Source of the DNA: Gammaproteobacteria bacterium
GTDB taxonomy: Bacteria > Pseudomonadota > Gammaproteobacteria > SZUA-229
Assembly: GCA_029881795.1 (NCBI GenBank)
Contig: JAOULX010000010.1
Span: forward strand, 56,158 to 120,157
Direction: 5' to 3'
Length of the DNA stretch: 64,000 nucleotides
Positions 28,951 through 38,559 of the stretch are shown piece after piece (position 1 is the first letter of the stretch; each line of letters begins with the position of its first letter). A program made the position numbers and the translations under genes. Below the pieces are notes generated by a model that had not been told where the DNA came from, did no database searches, and was given only the letters and a program-made list of their open reading frames with translations.

Positions 28951-31599
28951 TTAGTCTTCAGCAGAAGCCGAATCATCGGAATCGGCTTCACCTGCAGCCA
29001 AATCATCAGAACTTGCTTCAACAATCCCGGCTGCATCTGCCGTTTCGTCTTCAGCGCCCTCACCTTCAATAGACAGGTTTTCAATACGCTCAATTTCAAC
29101 CAGTTTTTCATCTTCACCCAGACGAATTAAACGTACACCCTGTGTGTTTCTGCTGGTAATGGAGACACCACTGGATTCGGTACGCACCAGTGTTCCACAA
29201 TCCGAGATCAGCATGATCTGATCTTCATCGCTTACCTGAACTGCACCGACTACCGCACCATTACGCTCACTGGTCTGAATAGAAATCACACCCTGACCAC
29301 CACGACCCTGTAATGAATACTGATCTAATTCGGTGCGCTTACCGTATCCAAATTCCGTAGCGGTTAAGATATAACCCTCTTCTTTGGCAACAATCATGCT
29401 GATAACTTTATTGCCAGGCGGCAGCTTCATACCACGCACACCGGCAGCTGTACGCCCCATCGCACGCACATCAGTTTCTGAGAAACGGATGGACTTGCCG
29501 GAATCGGCAAACAACATGATCTGTGACGAACCGTCAGTAATAGCGACATCTACCAGAGTGTCATCATCACGCAGATCAACGGCAATAATGCCGCCATTTC
29601 TTGGCCGCGAGAAATCCATTAATGATGTTTTCTTCACGGTAGCATTACTGGTCGCCATAAAGATGTAATGTTTGTCGTCGTATTCACGTACCGGTAATAC
29701 CGCATTAATACGCTCATTGTCTTCTAGCGGCAACAGATTCACAATCGGTTTGCCACGTGAACCTCGGCTGGCTATCGGTAACTCGTAAACTTTAATCCAG
29801 TAGACTTTTCCGCGATTAGAGAAACACAATAATGTGTCATGAGTATTGGCCACAAATAACTTATCAATGAAGTCTTCATCCTTCATTTTGGTCGCTGTTT
29901 TACCGCGACCACCACGACGCTGAGTTGCGTATTCAGTCAGCGGCTGGGCCTTGACATAACCTTCATGAGACATGGTAACAACCACATCTTCTTCTGTTAT
30001 CAGATCTTCCAGCGTCAGATCGAGTCGGTTCTGAATAATTTCACTGCGACGCTGATCACCGTATTTTTCGACGACTTCAGCCAGCTCTTCACGAATAACT
30101 TCTAATAAGCGTTCCGGGTTAGACAAAATTTCAAGCAGCTCATGGACCAGTTCAAGCAAGGCTTTGAACTCGTCAATAATTTTATCCTGTTCCAGCCCGG
30201 TCAGGCGATGTAAACGCAGATCCAGAATTGCCTGCGCCTGGGTTTCGGAAAGGCGATAGCCATCTTTCAACAAACCCAGCTCAGCACTTAAATCTTCAGG
30301 CCGGGTCGCATCCGCACCGGCACGGCTTAGCATGTCACTGATGGCACCGGGTGCCCAGACACTGTCGACCAGTTTCTGTTTGGCTTCAGCTGGGTTAGCA
30401 GCAGTCCGTATCAGCTCTATTACATCATCGATATTGGCCAACGCGATTGCCAGACCTTCCAGCACATGCGCACGGTCGCGGGCTTTTCTTAAATCAAAAA
30501 TAGTTCGACGGGTAACCACTTCACGACGATGCCGAATAAAGGCATCAAGAATTTCTTTCAGGTTTAATAGCTTGGGCTGACCATCGACCAAAGCCACCAT
30601 ATTAATACCGAAGACACATTGCAGCTGCGTTTGCGAATACAGATTATTGAGGATAACTTCGCCGACTTCACCACGACGCAGTTCAATCACAATTCGCATA
30701 CCGTCTTTGTCAGACTCGTCACGAAGCTCGGTGATACCTTCAATCTTTTTATCTTTTACCAGTTCCGCAATTTTTTCAATTAAGCGGGCTTTATTAACCT
30801 GATAAGGAATTTCGTGTACCAGTATGGTTTGCTTGCCATTAGTCTCATTGGTTTCTATCGTGCATCGGGCACGCATAACCATGCGACCACGCCCGGTATG
30901 ATAGGCATCACGAATCCCTTTGACGCCATTGATAAAACCAGCAGTCGGCAAATCCGGTGCCGGTATGTACTGCATCAGCTCATCTATCGTTAGGTCGGGG
31001 TTATCGACCAACGCAACACAGGCACTCACCACTTCATTGATATTATGTGGCGGAATATTGGTGGCCATACCGACCGCAATACCGGATGAACCATTGATTA
31101 ACAGACCCGGTAAGCGACTTGGAAAAACCGTTGGCTCAGATTCTGAACCGTCATAGTTTTCGATAAAATCTACGGTTTCTTTATCCAGATCGGCCAGCAT
31201 TTCATGCGCAATTTTTGCCATCCGCACTTCGGTATAACGCATAGCCGCAGGTGCATCACCATCAACCGAACCGAAGTTACCCTGCCCATCGACCAGCATA
31301 TAGCGCAGGGAAAAAGGCTGTGCCATACGTACGATGGTGTCATAAACCGCTGTATCACCGTGAGGGTGGTATTTACCGATAACATCACCGACCACACGTG
31401 CTGATTTTTTGTAGGCCTTGTTCCAGTCATTACCGAGCACATTCATCGCGTATAAGACACGCCGGTGAACTGGTTTTAATCCGTCTCTAACATCAGGAAG
31501 CGCCCTGCCTACAATGACACTCATCGCATAGTCCAGATAGGACTGACGCATTTCATCTTCTAGATTTACTGGAACTATTTCTTTGGCGAAATCAGCCAT
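28951..31599 (-). CDS. gyrA: DNA gyrase subunit A
   Basis: Breakage-reunion subunit of the type II topoisomerase that introduces negative supercoils. The 882 residues include the catalytic Tyr in [10 protein letters not shown], the GyrA box QRRGGRGK that starts the C-terminal DNA-wrapping pinwheel, and an acidic tail ([14 protein letters not shown]). The quinolone-resistance region reads [13 protein letters not shown]: Thr where E. coli has Ser83, as in wild-type Pseudomonas, and the usual Asp87. It heads the serC-serA-pheA-hisC-tyrA-aroA series, with a 277-bp upstream region. Confidence 0.98.
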   Translation of the reverse strand: MADFAKEIVPVNLEDEMRQSYLDYAMSVIVGRALPDVRDGLKPVHRRVLYAMNVLGNDWNKAYKKSARVVGDVIGKYHPHGDTAVYDTIVRMAQPFSLRYMLVDGQGNFGSVDGDAPAAMRYTEVRMAKIAHEMLADLDKETVDFIENYDGSESEPTVFPSRLPGLLINGSSGIAVGMATNIPPHNINEVVSACVALVDNPDLTIDELMQYIPAPDLPTAGFINGVKGIRDAYHTGRGRMVMRARCTIETNETNGKQTILVHEIPYQVNKARLIEKIAELVKDKKIEGITELRDESDKDGMRIVIELRRGEVGEVILNNLYSQTQLQCVFGINMVALVDGQPKLLNLKEILDAFIRHRREVVTRRTIFDLRKARDRAHVLEGLAIALANIDDVIELIRTAANPAEAKQKLVDSVWAPGAISDMLSRAGADATRPEDLSAELGLLKDGYRLSETQAQAILDLRLHRLTGLEQDKIIDEFKALLELVHELLEILSNPERLLEVIREELAEVVEKYGDQRRSEIIQNRLDLTLEDLITEEDVVVTMSHEGYVKAQPLTEYATQRRGGRGKTATKMKDEDFIDKLFVANTHDTLLCFSNRGKVYWIKVYELPIASRGSRGKPIVNLLPLEDNERINAVLPVREYDDKHYIFMATSNATVKKTSLMDFSRPRNGGIIAVDLRDDDTLVDVAITDGSSQIMLFADSGKSIRFSETDVRAMGRTAAGVRGMKLPPGNKVISMIVAKEEGYILTATEFGYGKRTELDQYSLQGRGGQGVISIQTSERNGAVVGAVQVSDEDQIMLISDCGTLVRTESSGVSITSRNTQGVRLIRLGEDEKLVEIERIENLSIEGEGAEDETADAAGIVEASSDDLAAGEADSDDSASAED

Positions 31600-31876
31600 A
31601 TTTTGATAACTTCATGTCAAAACAAGTATTTTTAGTGACGGATCTGACTGACTCTGATCAGGCTTTACAGCACAAATGACAGCAGCTAAATATTACCGCT
31701 TTGTATCAAATTCCCAGTCTCGGGCATGCAGCCTTCAACATTCACAGCTTGTTTGTTTTAATTTATGGTTTAGTCAAAAAACTGTCAGAATTCTAACACA
31801 AAACAGGCTCTTTCTGCACTAATAATATATATTATCACCGCCTAATATGTGCCATACAAATCAATAACTTAGCGAC
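31600..31876. other. Intergenic region upstream of gyrA
   Basis: This 277-bp gap lies between the DUF1249 stop and gyrA. It is AT-rich, codes for nothing visible, and should carry the gyrA promoter and the end of the sdh transcript. A 14-bp palindrome ATAATATATATTAT sits at 31822-31835. No clear intrinsic terminator was seen. Confidence 0.6.
31790..31798 (-). promoter_or_regulatory. Candidate extended -10 element for gyrA
   Basis: The minus strand reads TGTTAGAAT, matching the TGnTAnAAT extended -10 pattern. No good -35 hexamer is visible at the right distance, and the leader would be about 185 bases, so the call is tentative. Confidence 0.3.
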
Positions 31877-32395
31877 TCAAGATGATATTTTCATGGATAA
31901 AAGCCGATGCATGGGATGATTTACATTTTCCGCACTAGCTGAGGACTCAAAGCAATGCCCGATATGCAGACAAAAACCCAGCCATTTGTGAAAAAAACGA
32001 TTCAAATGCCAACGCTCCATGATCGCTGTTTCTGGTATATTTTTAAGACTGAGTTTACCATGATGCAGCTCACCGCTTAAGACCTCAGCCAGTGCCACAT
32101 CGTGATAGACGCGAATTTTTAAATCAGGTTCACGAAACAGGATTTTCTCACGCTCAAAATAATAGCTCAGTGACAATAAGGTAGTAAATTTGCTTTGCTC
32201 CAGAATCTCCAGATGCAGATCCAGACAGCCAAAGACCGTGGAGACCGAGCTTTCTTTTAATCCTGCCAACCCCGGTATGAGTTTTTTTAAACGCAGGTAA
32301 TTATTCTCATACAAATCCATTAATGCCGCAAAAGTTTCTTTACGAACATCGTGACAGGCTTGCAGCTGTGGTGGGATACGATCGCTATTGAGCAT
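31877..32395 (-). CDS. DUF1249 family protein (YqiB-like)
   Basis: A 172-residue protein of the DUF1249 family, comparable to E. coli YqiB. Shared features are YLRLKKLIPG, LEILEQSKFTTLLSLSY, the segment PDLKIRVYHDVALAEV and the C-terminal RWHLNRFFHKWLGFCL. Function is unknown. In E. coli the family member sits near nudF and cpdA; here it closes the sdh-sdhE-ygfX series, 21 bp after ygfX. No signal peptide or membrane helix is seen. Confidence 0.85.
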   Translation of the reverse strand: MLNSDRIPPQLQACHDVRKETFAALMDLYENNYLRLKKLIPGLAGLKESSVSTVFGCLDLHLEILEQSKFTTLLSLSYYFEREKILFREPDLKIRVYHDVALAEVLSGELHHGKLSLKNIPETAIMERWHLNRFFHKWLGFCLHIGHCFESSASAENVNHPMHRLLSMKISS

Positions 32396-32416
32396 TGCCT
32401 GAGTATAGCATGCTCG

Positions 32417-32869
32417 CTAGAAATCCTGAGTTGTCGATGCGTTTAAGTCTTTTGATTTTAAAACAGTCAGCCTGGCCTTTAATAACCTGAAAGCAGCTTG
32501 ATCCAGACTGTCGTAAGGTAACAGAATCCGTTGTTTGTGACCTCCACTGTTGGTAAAGCACAGAATCACCAACCAGGATGAAAGCAACGAAATCGTACTC
32601 AGCGTGAGTTCACTGACGTCATCATGCTGATCACACAGCTCCCAATCAAAACCGTTTTTCCAGATCATTTTTTTAAACCGAAAACGTTGCCGCCACTGAT
32701 AAAGAAAATGCAATGCAATAAACAGCAGCGCAAATAGCATTAATAGTGGTGTGAGAGCGGTATATAGAACTGAAAAAATCGCTAATACATGAACAACTAT
32801 CAAGTAATGCGTTAGCAATCGAGAACTGACTAAATCAAGCGTTAGTGGACTGTCGAATTCTTTTGACAA
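32417..32869 (-). CDS. ygfX: YgfX/CptA-like membrane protein
   Basis: About 150 residues with two adjacent membrane helices (HYLIVVHVLAIFSVLYTAL and LLMLFALLFIALHFLY) and a C-terminal domain with W-x-L-C and LLSSWLVILCF, then LLPYDSLDQAAFRLLKARL. This matches YgfX (CptA), found next to sdhE (ygfY/cptB). It was once described as the toxin of an inner-membrane toxin-antitoxin pair acting on FtsZ and MreB; a role linked to SdhE is now thought likely. I propose a TTG start at 32869 with AAGGAAA upstream, inside the sdhE 3' end; the tracked start lies 29 codons earlier within sdhE. Confidence 0.78.
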   Translation of the reverse strand: MSKEFDSPLTLDLVSSRLLTHYLIVVHVLAIFSVLYTALTPLLMLFALLFIALHFLYQWRQRFRFKKMIWKNGFDWELCDQHDDVSELTLSTISLLSSWLVILCFTNSGGHKQRILLPYDSLDQAAFRLLKARLTVLKSKDLNASTTQDF

Positions 32870-33092
32870 ACTGAGCGATTTCCTTATCCGATGAATGTAT
32901 CTGACCCAGAAACAATTCCAACAAGGTCTGATCAGGATAATCCAGCAGGCGATCAAACACCATCAGCTCATGATTCGTCAGATGCTGAACTTCCTTGTCT
33001 GCAAACGCCAATAACATCAAATCCAGTTCAAGCATGCCACGCCGACAGCGCCAGCGTAACGCAGCAGGCAACAACGCCTGTTGTTCAGCCAT
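32835..33092 (-). CDS. sdhE: FAD assembly factor SdhE
   Basis: Helps attach FAD covalently to SdhA. The 85 residues contain the family RGMLELD segment (RWRCRRGMLELDLMLLAF) followed by LTNHELMVFDRLLDYPDQTLLELFLG. The RGxxE motif required for flavinylation is intact. The gene lies 9 bp after sdhB, the expected operon setting, and its end overlaps ygfX. Confidence 0.95.
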   Translation of the reverse strand: MAEQQALLPAALRWRCRRGMLELDLMLLAFADKEVQHLTNHELMVFDRLLDYPDQTLLELFLGQIHSSDKEIAQFVKRIRQSTNA

Positions 33093-33101
33093 GAGACATT
33101 A

Positions 33102-33797
33102 TCATATCGTTCGTTTCAACATCATTTTTTTAATTTCGCCAATGGCCTGAGTCGGGTTAAGCTCTTTCGGGCACACCTGCACACAATTCATAATCGTATG
33201 GCACCTGAACAGCTTAAACGGCCCATCCAATGCCTCCAGTCTCTCGGCCTGAGTCTGATCCCGGCTATCCTGCAAGAAGCGTCCAGCCTGTAATAATGCA
33301 GCCGGCCCTAAAAACTTATCCGGATTCCACCAGAACGACGGGCAAGAAGTCGAACAGCAGGCACAGAGTACGCATTCATATAAACCATCCAGCTTATCCC
33401 GCTCTTCTGGACTCTGCTTCAGCTCGACTTCGGGTAGCGGCGCTTTTCTGGTCAGGTAAGGTTTCACATAGCGATACTGCTTATAAAACTGATCCATATC
33501 GATGATCAAATCGCGGATAACCGGCAAGCCCGGTAGCGGATTGATTTCAACCGGGCTTTTCAAATCTGCCAGCGGTGTGATACAGGCAAGACCATTAGTC
33601 CCGTTGATATTCAGACCATCTGAACCGCAAACGCCCTCACCACAAGATCGCCTGAAACCAAGGCTAGGATCCTGCTCTTTGATTTTTTTCAGGGCATCCA
33701 GCAACATCATACCCGGCTCAATTTTGTCTAACTTGTATTCCTGGATATAAGGTTTTTTATCGGTTTCCGGATTAAACCGGTATATTTTAAATCGCAT
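33102..33797 (-). CDS. sdhB: Succinate dehydrogenase iron-sulfur subunit
   Basis: Carries electrons from SdhA to quinone in complex II. The 231 residues have the [2Fe-2S] site CGEGVCGSDGLNINGTNGLAC, the [4Fe-4S] ligands CVLCACCSTSCPS and the [3Fe-4S] site CHTIMNCVQVCPK. It follows sdhA by 30 bp. Its clusters would be supplied by the isc genes at the other end of the window. Confidence 0.98.
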   Translation of the reverse strand: MRFKIYRFNPETDKKPYIQEYKLDKIEPGMMLLDALKKIKEQDPSLGFRRSCGEGVCGSDGLNINGTNGLACITPLADLKSPVEINPLPGLPVIRDLIIDMDQFYKQYRYVKPYLTRKAPLPEVELKQSPEERDKLDGLYECVLCACCSTSCPSFWWNPDKFLGPAALLQAGRFLQDSRDQTQAERLEALDGPFKLFRCHTIMNCVQVCPKELNPTQAIGEIKKMMLKRTI

Positions 33798-33827
33798 AGT
33801 TTTGCCTCTTCATGTCAGCGCAACTCA

Positions 33828-35612
33828 TTAATAAACACGAGGCTTGGGTGGGAAACTGTCAACAGACAGTGGCTTGGTACGTACCGGCTTAAAGTCGATA
33901 CTTCTGTTTTCACTAAAATACAGCGTATGCTTCATCCAGTGAATATCATCGCGCTCAGGATAATCAATTCGCGAATGCGCTCCACGACTCTCGGTTCTGG
34001 CAGCAGCAGAGTACACGGTAGCCAGTGCAACATCCATAATATTTTCAAGCTCCAGAGCCTCCACCCTGGCGGTGTTAAAGACATCGGAATGATCGTTAAT
34101 CACCGCGTCTTTTAAACGCTCAGATAATACGGAGACTTTGGCTATACCCTCATCAAGTACTTCCTGTGTTCTGAAAACACCGCAGTTTTCATCCATGACT
34201 TTTTTCAGTTCGGTGCGCAGCTGCTCTACCGACTCACCATCACCTGTTTTATCCCAACGAAACAGGCGCTCCAGCGCCTGATCAACACTGGGCTGATAAA
34301 GGCGACGATGAAAACGGTTTTCCTGTAATTGGGTGATAATGTGGTTAGCAGCGGAGCGTCCGAATACCAGGATATCTAGCAGTGAATTACCACCCAGACG
34401 ATTGGCACCATGAACCGAAACACAGGCGCACTCACCGGCAGAATAAAGCCCCTGAACCGGCTCCTCTGGTGTGTCTTTAACCGGCGTAACAACCTGACCA
34501 TCTCGATTGGTAGGAATACCGCCCATGGTGTAATGCGCGGTTGGATAGATCGGAATTTCTGTTTCTGCCGGATCAATCCCTAAAAAGGTTTTACAGGTCT
34601 GACGGATACCCGGCAAACGTTTTTGAATGACACTTTCTTCAAGGTGATCGAGTTTTAATAACACATGACCCTTGTCTTCACCGCAGCCCCGTCCTTCACG
34701 TATTTCAGTGGCAATGGCACGACTGACAACATCACGACTGGCCAGATCTTTAGCGTTGGGCGCATAACGCTCCATAAAACGCTCACCCAAGCCGTTCACC
34801 AGATAACCACCTTCACCCCGCGCACCTTCGGTGATTAGCATACCCCGGCCTGCAATACCGGTGGGGTGGAACTGAAAAAACTCCATATCCTGCAACGGCA
34901 CACCGGCACGCAAAGACATCGCCATACCATCACCGGTGTTAATCAGCGCATTAGTAGTGGTACGGTATAACTGACCAGCACCACCAGTGGCCAGCAGTGT
35001 GGTTTTAGCTTCGATGACGACAATATCGCCGCTTTTAATATCAAAAACCAAAGCCCCTTGAATATTACCTTCTTCATCTTTGATCAAATCAACTGCAAAA
35101 TACTCATCAAAAAAATGGGTTTTGGCCCTGATATTTTGCTGATACAAACTATGCAGAATCGCATGACCGGTTCTGTCGGCCGCAGCACAGGTACGGGTTG
35201 CCTGAGCGCCACCAAAGTTTTTACTCTGACCACCGAACGGGCGCTGATAGATTGAGCCATTATCCAGTCGGGAAAAAGGTACGCCAAAATGCTCCAGCTC
35301 ATAGACTACTTTTGAGGCTGCCCGGCACATGTATTCAATCGCATCCTGATCACCAAGGTAATCACTGCCTTTAACGGTATCAAACATATGCCAATGCCAG
35401 TTATCCTCTGACACATTAGCCAAAGCAGCATTGACGCCACCCTGAGCCGCGACCGTGTGTGAACGGGTCGGGAATACCTTAGAAACCACCGCAACACTGG
35501 CATCGGCCTCCGCCAGTTGCAGCGCCGCACGCAATCCACCACCGCCAGCACCAATAATCAGGCTGTCAAAACGTCTGTATGTAATATTTCTTTTCAATTT
35601 TTTATCGGCCAT
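33828..35612 (-). CDS. sdhA: Succinate dehydrogenase flavoprotein subunit
   Basis: Oxidises succinate to fumarate in the TCA cycle at the cytoplasmic face of the inner membrane. The 594 residues show the FAD-binding [18 protein letters not shown], the covalent-FAD histidine in [11 protein letters not shown], the active-site loop [12 protein letters not shown] and HTMG-type segment [11 protein letters not shown]. The ATG at 35612 overlaps the sdhD stop (TAATG) and has AGGT just upstream; the tracked start is 12 codons too early. Part of sdhCDAB. Confidence 0.98.
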   Translation of the reverse strand: MADKKLKRNITYRRFDSLIIGAGGGGLRAALQLAEADASVAVVSKVFPTRSHTVAAQGGVNAALANVSEDNWHWHMFDTVKGSDYLGDQDAIEYMCRAASKVVYELEHFGVPFSRLDNGSIYQRPFGGQSKNFGGAQATRTCAAADRTGHAILHSLYQQNIRAKTHFFDEYFAVDLIKDEEGNIQGALVFDIKSGDIVVIEAKTTLLATGGAGQLYRTTTNALINTGDGMAMSLRAGVPLQDMEFFQFHPTGIAGRGMLITEGARGEGGYLVNGLGERFMERYAPNAKDLASRDVVSRAIATEIREGRGCGEDKGHVLLKLDHLEESVIQKRLPGIRQTCKTFLGIDPAETEIPIYPTAHYTMGGIPTNRDGQVVTPVKDTPEEPVQGLYSAGECACVSVHGANRLGGNSLLDILVFGRSAANHIITQLQENRFHRRLYQPSVDQALERLFRWDKTGDGESVEQLRTELKKVMDENCGVFRTQEVLDEGIAKVSVLSERLKDAVINDHSDVFNTARVEALELENIMDVALATVYSAAARTESRGAHSRIDYPERDDIHWMKHTLYFSENRSIDFKPVRTKPLSVDSFPPKPRVY

Positions 35613-35953
35613 TATACCTGTACCATCATTAATATTTTTAACAGCCAAAAACCCGATCCTATAAGAAATAAAGCAACTCCAAACAGCAGTAACAGCTTTA
35701 TTAAAAAGGGTTTAATATAATCCAGCAATACATCCCGTATACCCACCCAGGCATGAATTAACATAGATAAATAAAACAGGCTTAATAGAATCTGATTAAC
35801 ATCATCCGCAAGCCAAGCTAACCAGTGTACATACGTAAGCGTATCAAAAAACAACCAGTAAGCCAGCGCATAAAAAACATACAACAACAGATAGACCGCT
35901 GTTAAACGCTGAAGAATCCAGGGCCTTAAGCCCTCTAATGCAACCATACTCAT
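35612..35953 (-). CDS. sdhD: Succinate dehydrogenase membrane anchor subunit
   Basis: A 113-residue membrane protein with three hydrophobic helices ([61 protein letters not shown]). The heme-ligand region [16 protein letters not shown] is well conserved. It anchors complex II and helps form the quinone site with SdhC. Its ATG overlaps the sdhC stop by 4 bp. Confidence 0.95.
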   Translation of the reverse strand: MSMVALEGLRPWILQRLTAVYLLLYVFYALAYWLFFDTLTYVHWLAWLADDVNQILLSLFYLSMLIHAWVGIRDVLLDYIKPFLIKLLLLFGVALFLIGSGFWLLKILMMVQV

Positions 35954-36333
35954 AAAAATAACCCGGCTATCACAGTGACCATCACCAGTGCCTCAACAAT
36001 CACCACGCCCCAGGCTGATGCTCTGGATGACTGACGACTGAGAAAGAATTCCATATCAATCAATAAAAACCTGAGCCCTGTGATCAGATGATGCACCAGT
36101 GACCAGAGCATTAGCAGGATAAAAAAACGACTCAGCGGTGACAACATCAATACACTTAACTGCTGAAATGACGCAGCATCCTTCACGGACAGCTGCAAAA
36201 AATAAAGACTGACCGGGATAAAGGCAAATAGCAAAATTCCCGTTAGTCTGTGAAAAATTGAAATAACACCGGTAACCGGCAGTTTGATTTTAAATAAATT
36301 CAGGTATTTTGGGCGACTGTCGTATTGCATCAT
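35950..36333 (-). CDS. sdhC: Succinate dehydrogenase cytochrome b556 subunit
   Basis: A 127-residue membrane anchor with SIFHRLTGILLFAFIPVSLYF, the helix FFILLMLWSLVHHLITGLRFLLID (candidate heme-ligand His) and a C-terminal hydrophobic helix. The RPKYLNLFKIKLPVTGVISIFHR start is characteristic. It is the first gene of the sdh operon and faces ygfZ across a divergent promoter region of about 190 bp. Two ATG codons in a row occur at the start; the first is used here. Confidence 0.95.
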   Translation of the reverse strand: MMQYDSRPKYLNLFKIKLPVTGVISIFHRLTGILLFAFIPVSLYFLQLSVKDAASFQQLSVLMLSPLSRFFILLMLWSLVHHLITGLRFLLIDMEFFLSRQSSRASAWGVVIVEALVMVTVIAGLFL

Positions 36334-36461
36334 CTGTTCATCTTCTTAAGTTTCATTAATCATTTCCCACACCAAGGTAATGGCTGCAGTCGTTATAGTG
36401 AACAGGAGGTCTTTAATAAGCCAGGTTGATTATTTATCTGCATGACCATATAAAGAGTATG

Positions 36462-36490
36462 TCGACTCATTATAGTAATTTAACTATGAT
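36462..36490 (+). promoter_or_regulatory. Candidate promoter of ygfZ
   Basis: TCGACT at 36462 and TATGAT at 36485 are 17 bases apart, about 37 bp before the GTG start. Four of six and five of six bases match the sigma70 consensus. The element overlaps the sdhC -10 on the other strand. Confidence 0.45.
36469..36474 (-). promoter_or_regulatory. Candidate -10 box for the sdh operon
   Basis: The minus strand reads TATAAT, a perfect -10 hexamer, 136 bp before the sdhC start. The -35 at 17 bases (TGGCTT) is poor, so an activator may be needed. It overlaps the spacer of the divergent ygfZ promoter. Confidence 0.45.
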
Positions 36491-36526
36491 GAAGCCACTA
36501 TGTTTTAATCGTTTTTTGGAGTGACA

Positions 36527-37582
36527 GTGAATACTAAATGGCAAGATTTTCTTAAAAACATGGGTGCTGAATATTCAGGCAGCCAGCTTTCGCACTTTGG
36601 TAATCCTGATCTTGAAAGACGCGCCTGTGATAATGGCCTGATCATAGCCGATCTCAGCCATCTGAGCCTGATCAAAGCAGCCGGAGCTGATACCGTCAGC
36701 TTTTTACAGGGCCAACTGACCAATGACATTGAACAACTGACTGACAATCGCAGTCAGCTCAGTGGATACTGTAACCCCAAAGGTCGCTTATTAGCCAGCT
36801 TCAGGGTTTTTAGAAAAGCCGAAGATCTTTATCTGATGCTCCCCGAAGCGCTTTATGACAGCACCTTTAAACGCTTGAAGATGTATTTGATGCGCAGCAA
36901 GGTCGAATTTAGTAATTGCTCCGACCACACTGTCAGTATCGGCATCAGCGGTCCCGCTGCTGATACTGAACTACAAAAACACCTGAAAGATCTGCCACAA
37001 AAAATAGATGATGTTATACATTCGGGCGAATTGAGCATTATAAAACTGCCCGGCATCCAGCCAAGATTCCAGCTCACTGGACCTGTTGATGAACTCATTC
37101 CTCTGTGGCAGAGTCTTGATGTTAACGCCGCCCCGGTGGGTAAAGCAGTTTGGGATCTACTTGAAATACGCGCCGGGATTCCAACCATCTACCCCGAAAC
37201 GGTTGAATCGTTCGTCCCTCAAATGGTGAATCTGGAATTAATCAATGGTGTGAGTTTTAAAAAAGGCTGTTATACCGGTCAGGAGATTGTCGCCAGGATG
37301 CACTATCTGGGTAAATTAAAACGCAGGATGTATCGAGTGCATATCGATAGTAGCGAAAGCATTATTCCCGGCACTCCTCTATTCAGCCCCACATCAAGTT
37401 CTGGTCAGGGTACCGGCAATATCGTTGTAGCTGCACCGGCCTCATCAGGTAAAGGAATAGAGGCATTGGCCGTGATTCAGACTAGTGAATCAGAAAGCTC
37501 AGAATTGCGCTTAAATAATGCTGAAGGTGAAGCAATTTCTATTTTAGAGATTCCTTATGAATTCCCGGCCCAAAAAACTTAA
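36527..37582 (+). CDS. ygfZ: Folate-binding tRNA-modifying/Fe-S maintenance protein YgfZ
   Basis: Folate-dependent protein related to the GcvT family that supports a subset of Fe-S enzymes, including MiaB in E. coli. The 351 residues end with the family signature KGCYTGQEIVARMHYLGKLKRRMY (K-G-C-Y-T-G-Q-E). I favour the GTG at 36527 (MNTKWQDFLKN) because GGAG is 5 bases upstream; a GTG two codons earlier abuts that site. It is divergent from sdhCDAB-sdhE, another set of Fe-S/flavin genes, as in other gammaproteobacteria. Confidence 0.94.
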   Translation: MNTKWQDFLKNMGAEYSGSQLSHFGNPDLERRACDNGLIIADLSHLSLIKAAGADTVSFLQGQLTNDIEQLTDNRSQLSGYCNPKGRLLASFRVFRKAEDLYLMLPEALYDSTFKRLKMYLMRSKVEFSNCSDHTVSIGISGPAADTELQKHLKDLPQKIDDVIHSGELSIIKLPGIQPRFQLTGPVDELIPLWQSLDVNAAPVGKAVWDLLEIRAGIPTIYPETVESFVPQMVNLELINGVSFKKGCYTGQEIVARMHYLGKLKRRMYRVHIDSSESIIPGTPLFSPTSSSGQGTGNIVVAAPASSGKGIEALAVIQTSESESSELRLNNAEGEAISILEIPYEFPAQKT

Positions 37583-37596
37583 CTTTTTGAGCCTCG

Positions 37597-37609
37597 GAGT
37601 GCGCCACTC
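37597..37609. other. Hairpin after ygfZ sharing a motif with the lysS repeats
   Basis: GAGTG-CGC-CACTC is nested inside a TTGAG/CTCAA pairing (37587-37611), just after the ygfZ stop. No T run follows. The reverse complement CTTGAGTGGCGCACTCCGAGGC resembles CTTGGGGTGCGCCCTGAGGC in the lysS repeats. Confidence 0.4.
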
Positions 37610-37702
37610 AAGTCTATCTATCACATCTATAGGTAGGCATTTTTAAAATTGCCGTCTATACTTCAGATTAAATAAAAAATAACTACCTGGGGCCCTATAA
37701 TA

Positions 37703-38539
37703 ATGAGTGATAAAGCTGAAGAAGTGTACATGAATCTGCAGGTTGCAATAGCCAGCGATAAGGTTATCTTACCGACACTTCCCGAAATAGCCATTAAAAT
37801 CAGAGATGAAGCAGAAGCCGAAAATAGCTCCATCGTCACTATCGCGGCCATTTTGTCACAGGATGCCTCATTAACCACTCGACTCATTCAAGTTGCTAAC
37901 AGCCCGTTATATCGTGGCAATAATGCCATCGAAGACATTCAAATGGCGATATCACGACTCGGCATCAAAATCGTAAAGGATCTGGTCATTCGTCTGGCAA
38001 TGAAACAAATGTACCAGTCTACCTCAGAAGTACTGGACCGCCATTTTCGTGCTGCCTGGAGTGCCAGCGTTGAAGTGGCAGCAATCAGTCGAATGCTGGC
38101 ATCAATGACACCTATTTCAAATGAACACGCCCTGTTAGCCGGCCTGATACACAACATAGGTACTCTGCCGATTTTAGTTTTCGCTGAAGAAGACGACCAG
38201 CTTTTCAATGATAACGAAGCGCTCAGCGAAGTCATCCATTCAATTGGCGGCCGGGTTGGTAAACTGATCCTAGAATCATGGCAGTTTGCGCCCGAGTTAA
38301 TCGATGCCGTCGCCGACTGCTACAAATTCAACCGCCGCCATGCCGGCGATGCCGATCTAACTGATATAATTCAGGTTTCAATACTGCAAGGCGGGTTTGC
38401 CGAAGGCTGCCCGGGCACCGATGACTGGACCCGCATTCAGGCCTTTGAAAAACTTGATCTTGATACCGAAATGGATTCGATCAATATTGAGGAAAACCAG
38501 GCCATGCTCGAGGAAGCCAGATCATCCATTGACCTGTAA
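37703..38539 (+). CDS. HDOD domain protein
   Basis: A 278-residue protein made almost entirely of an HDOD (HD-related output) domain: LPTLPEIAIKIRDEAEAENSS, AAILSQDASLTTRLIQVANSPLYRG, and ALLAGLIHNIGTLPILVF. HDOD domains lack the catalytic HD pair of true HD phosphohydrolases, and here the residue pair is HN. Such proteins act in signalling or stress regulation without a known enzymatic activity. It stands alone 120 bp after ygfZ and converges on wzz. Confidence 0.85.
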   Translation: MSDKAEEVYMNLQVAIASDKVILPTLPEIAIKIRDEAEAENSSIVTIAAILSQDASLTTRLIQVANSPLYRGNNAIEDIQMAISRLGIKIVKDLVIRLAMKQMYQSTSEVLDRHFRAAWSASVEVAAISRMLASMTPISNEHALLAGLIHNIGTLPILVFAEEDDQLFNDNEALSEVIHSIGGRVGKLILESWQFAPELIDAVADCYKFNRRHAGDADLTDIIQVSILQGGFAEGCPGTDDWTRIQAFEKLDLDTEMDSINIEENQAMLEEARSSIDL

Positions 38540-38559
38540 CTACACTCTTTAAGCCTGAA

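Noticed and set aside
30332-31442. Long ORFs antisense to gyrA and similar ORFs opposite rpsA, serA and sdhA
   Set aside because: They are low-complexity shadows, often Ser/Arg rich, created by codon bias on the opposite strand.
32417-33092. A type IV toxin-antitoxin system formed by sdhE (cptB) and ygfX (cptA)
   Set aside because: The pair was described this way in E. coli, but here it lies in the sdh operon where SdhE's flavinylation role explains it better. Sequence gives no sign of toxicity.
36334-36526. Riboswitch between sdhC and ygfZ
   Set aside because: No conserved riboswitch core is recognisable; the region is explained by divergent promoters and short leaders.
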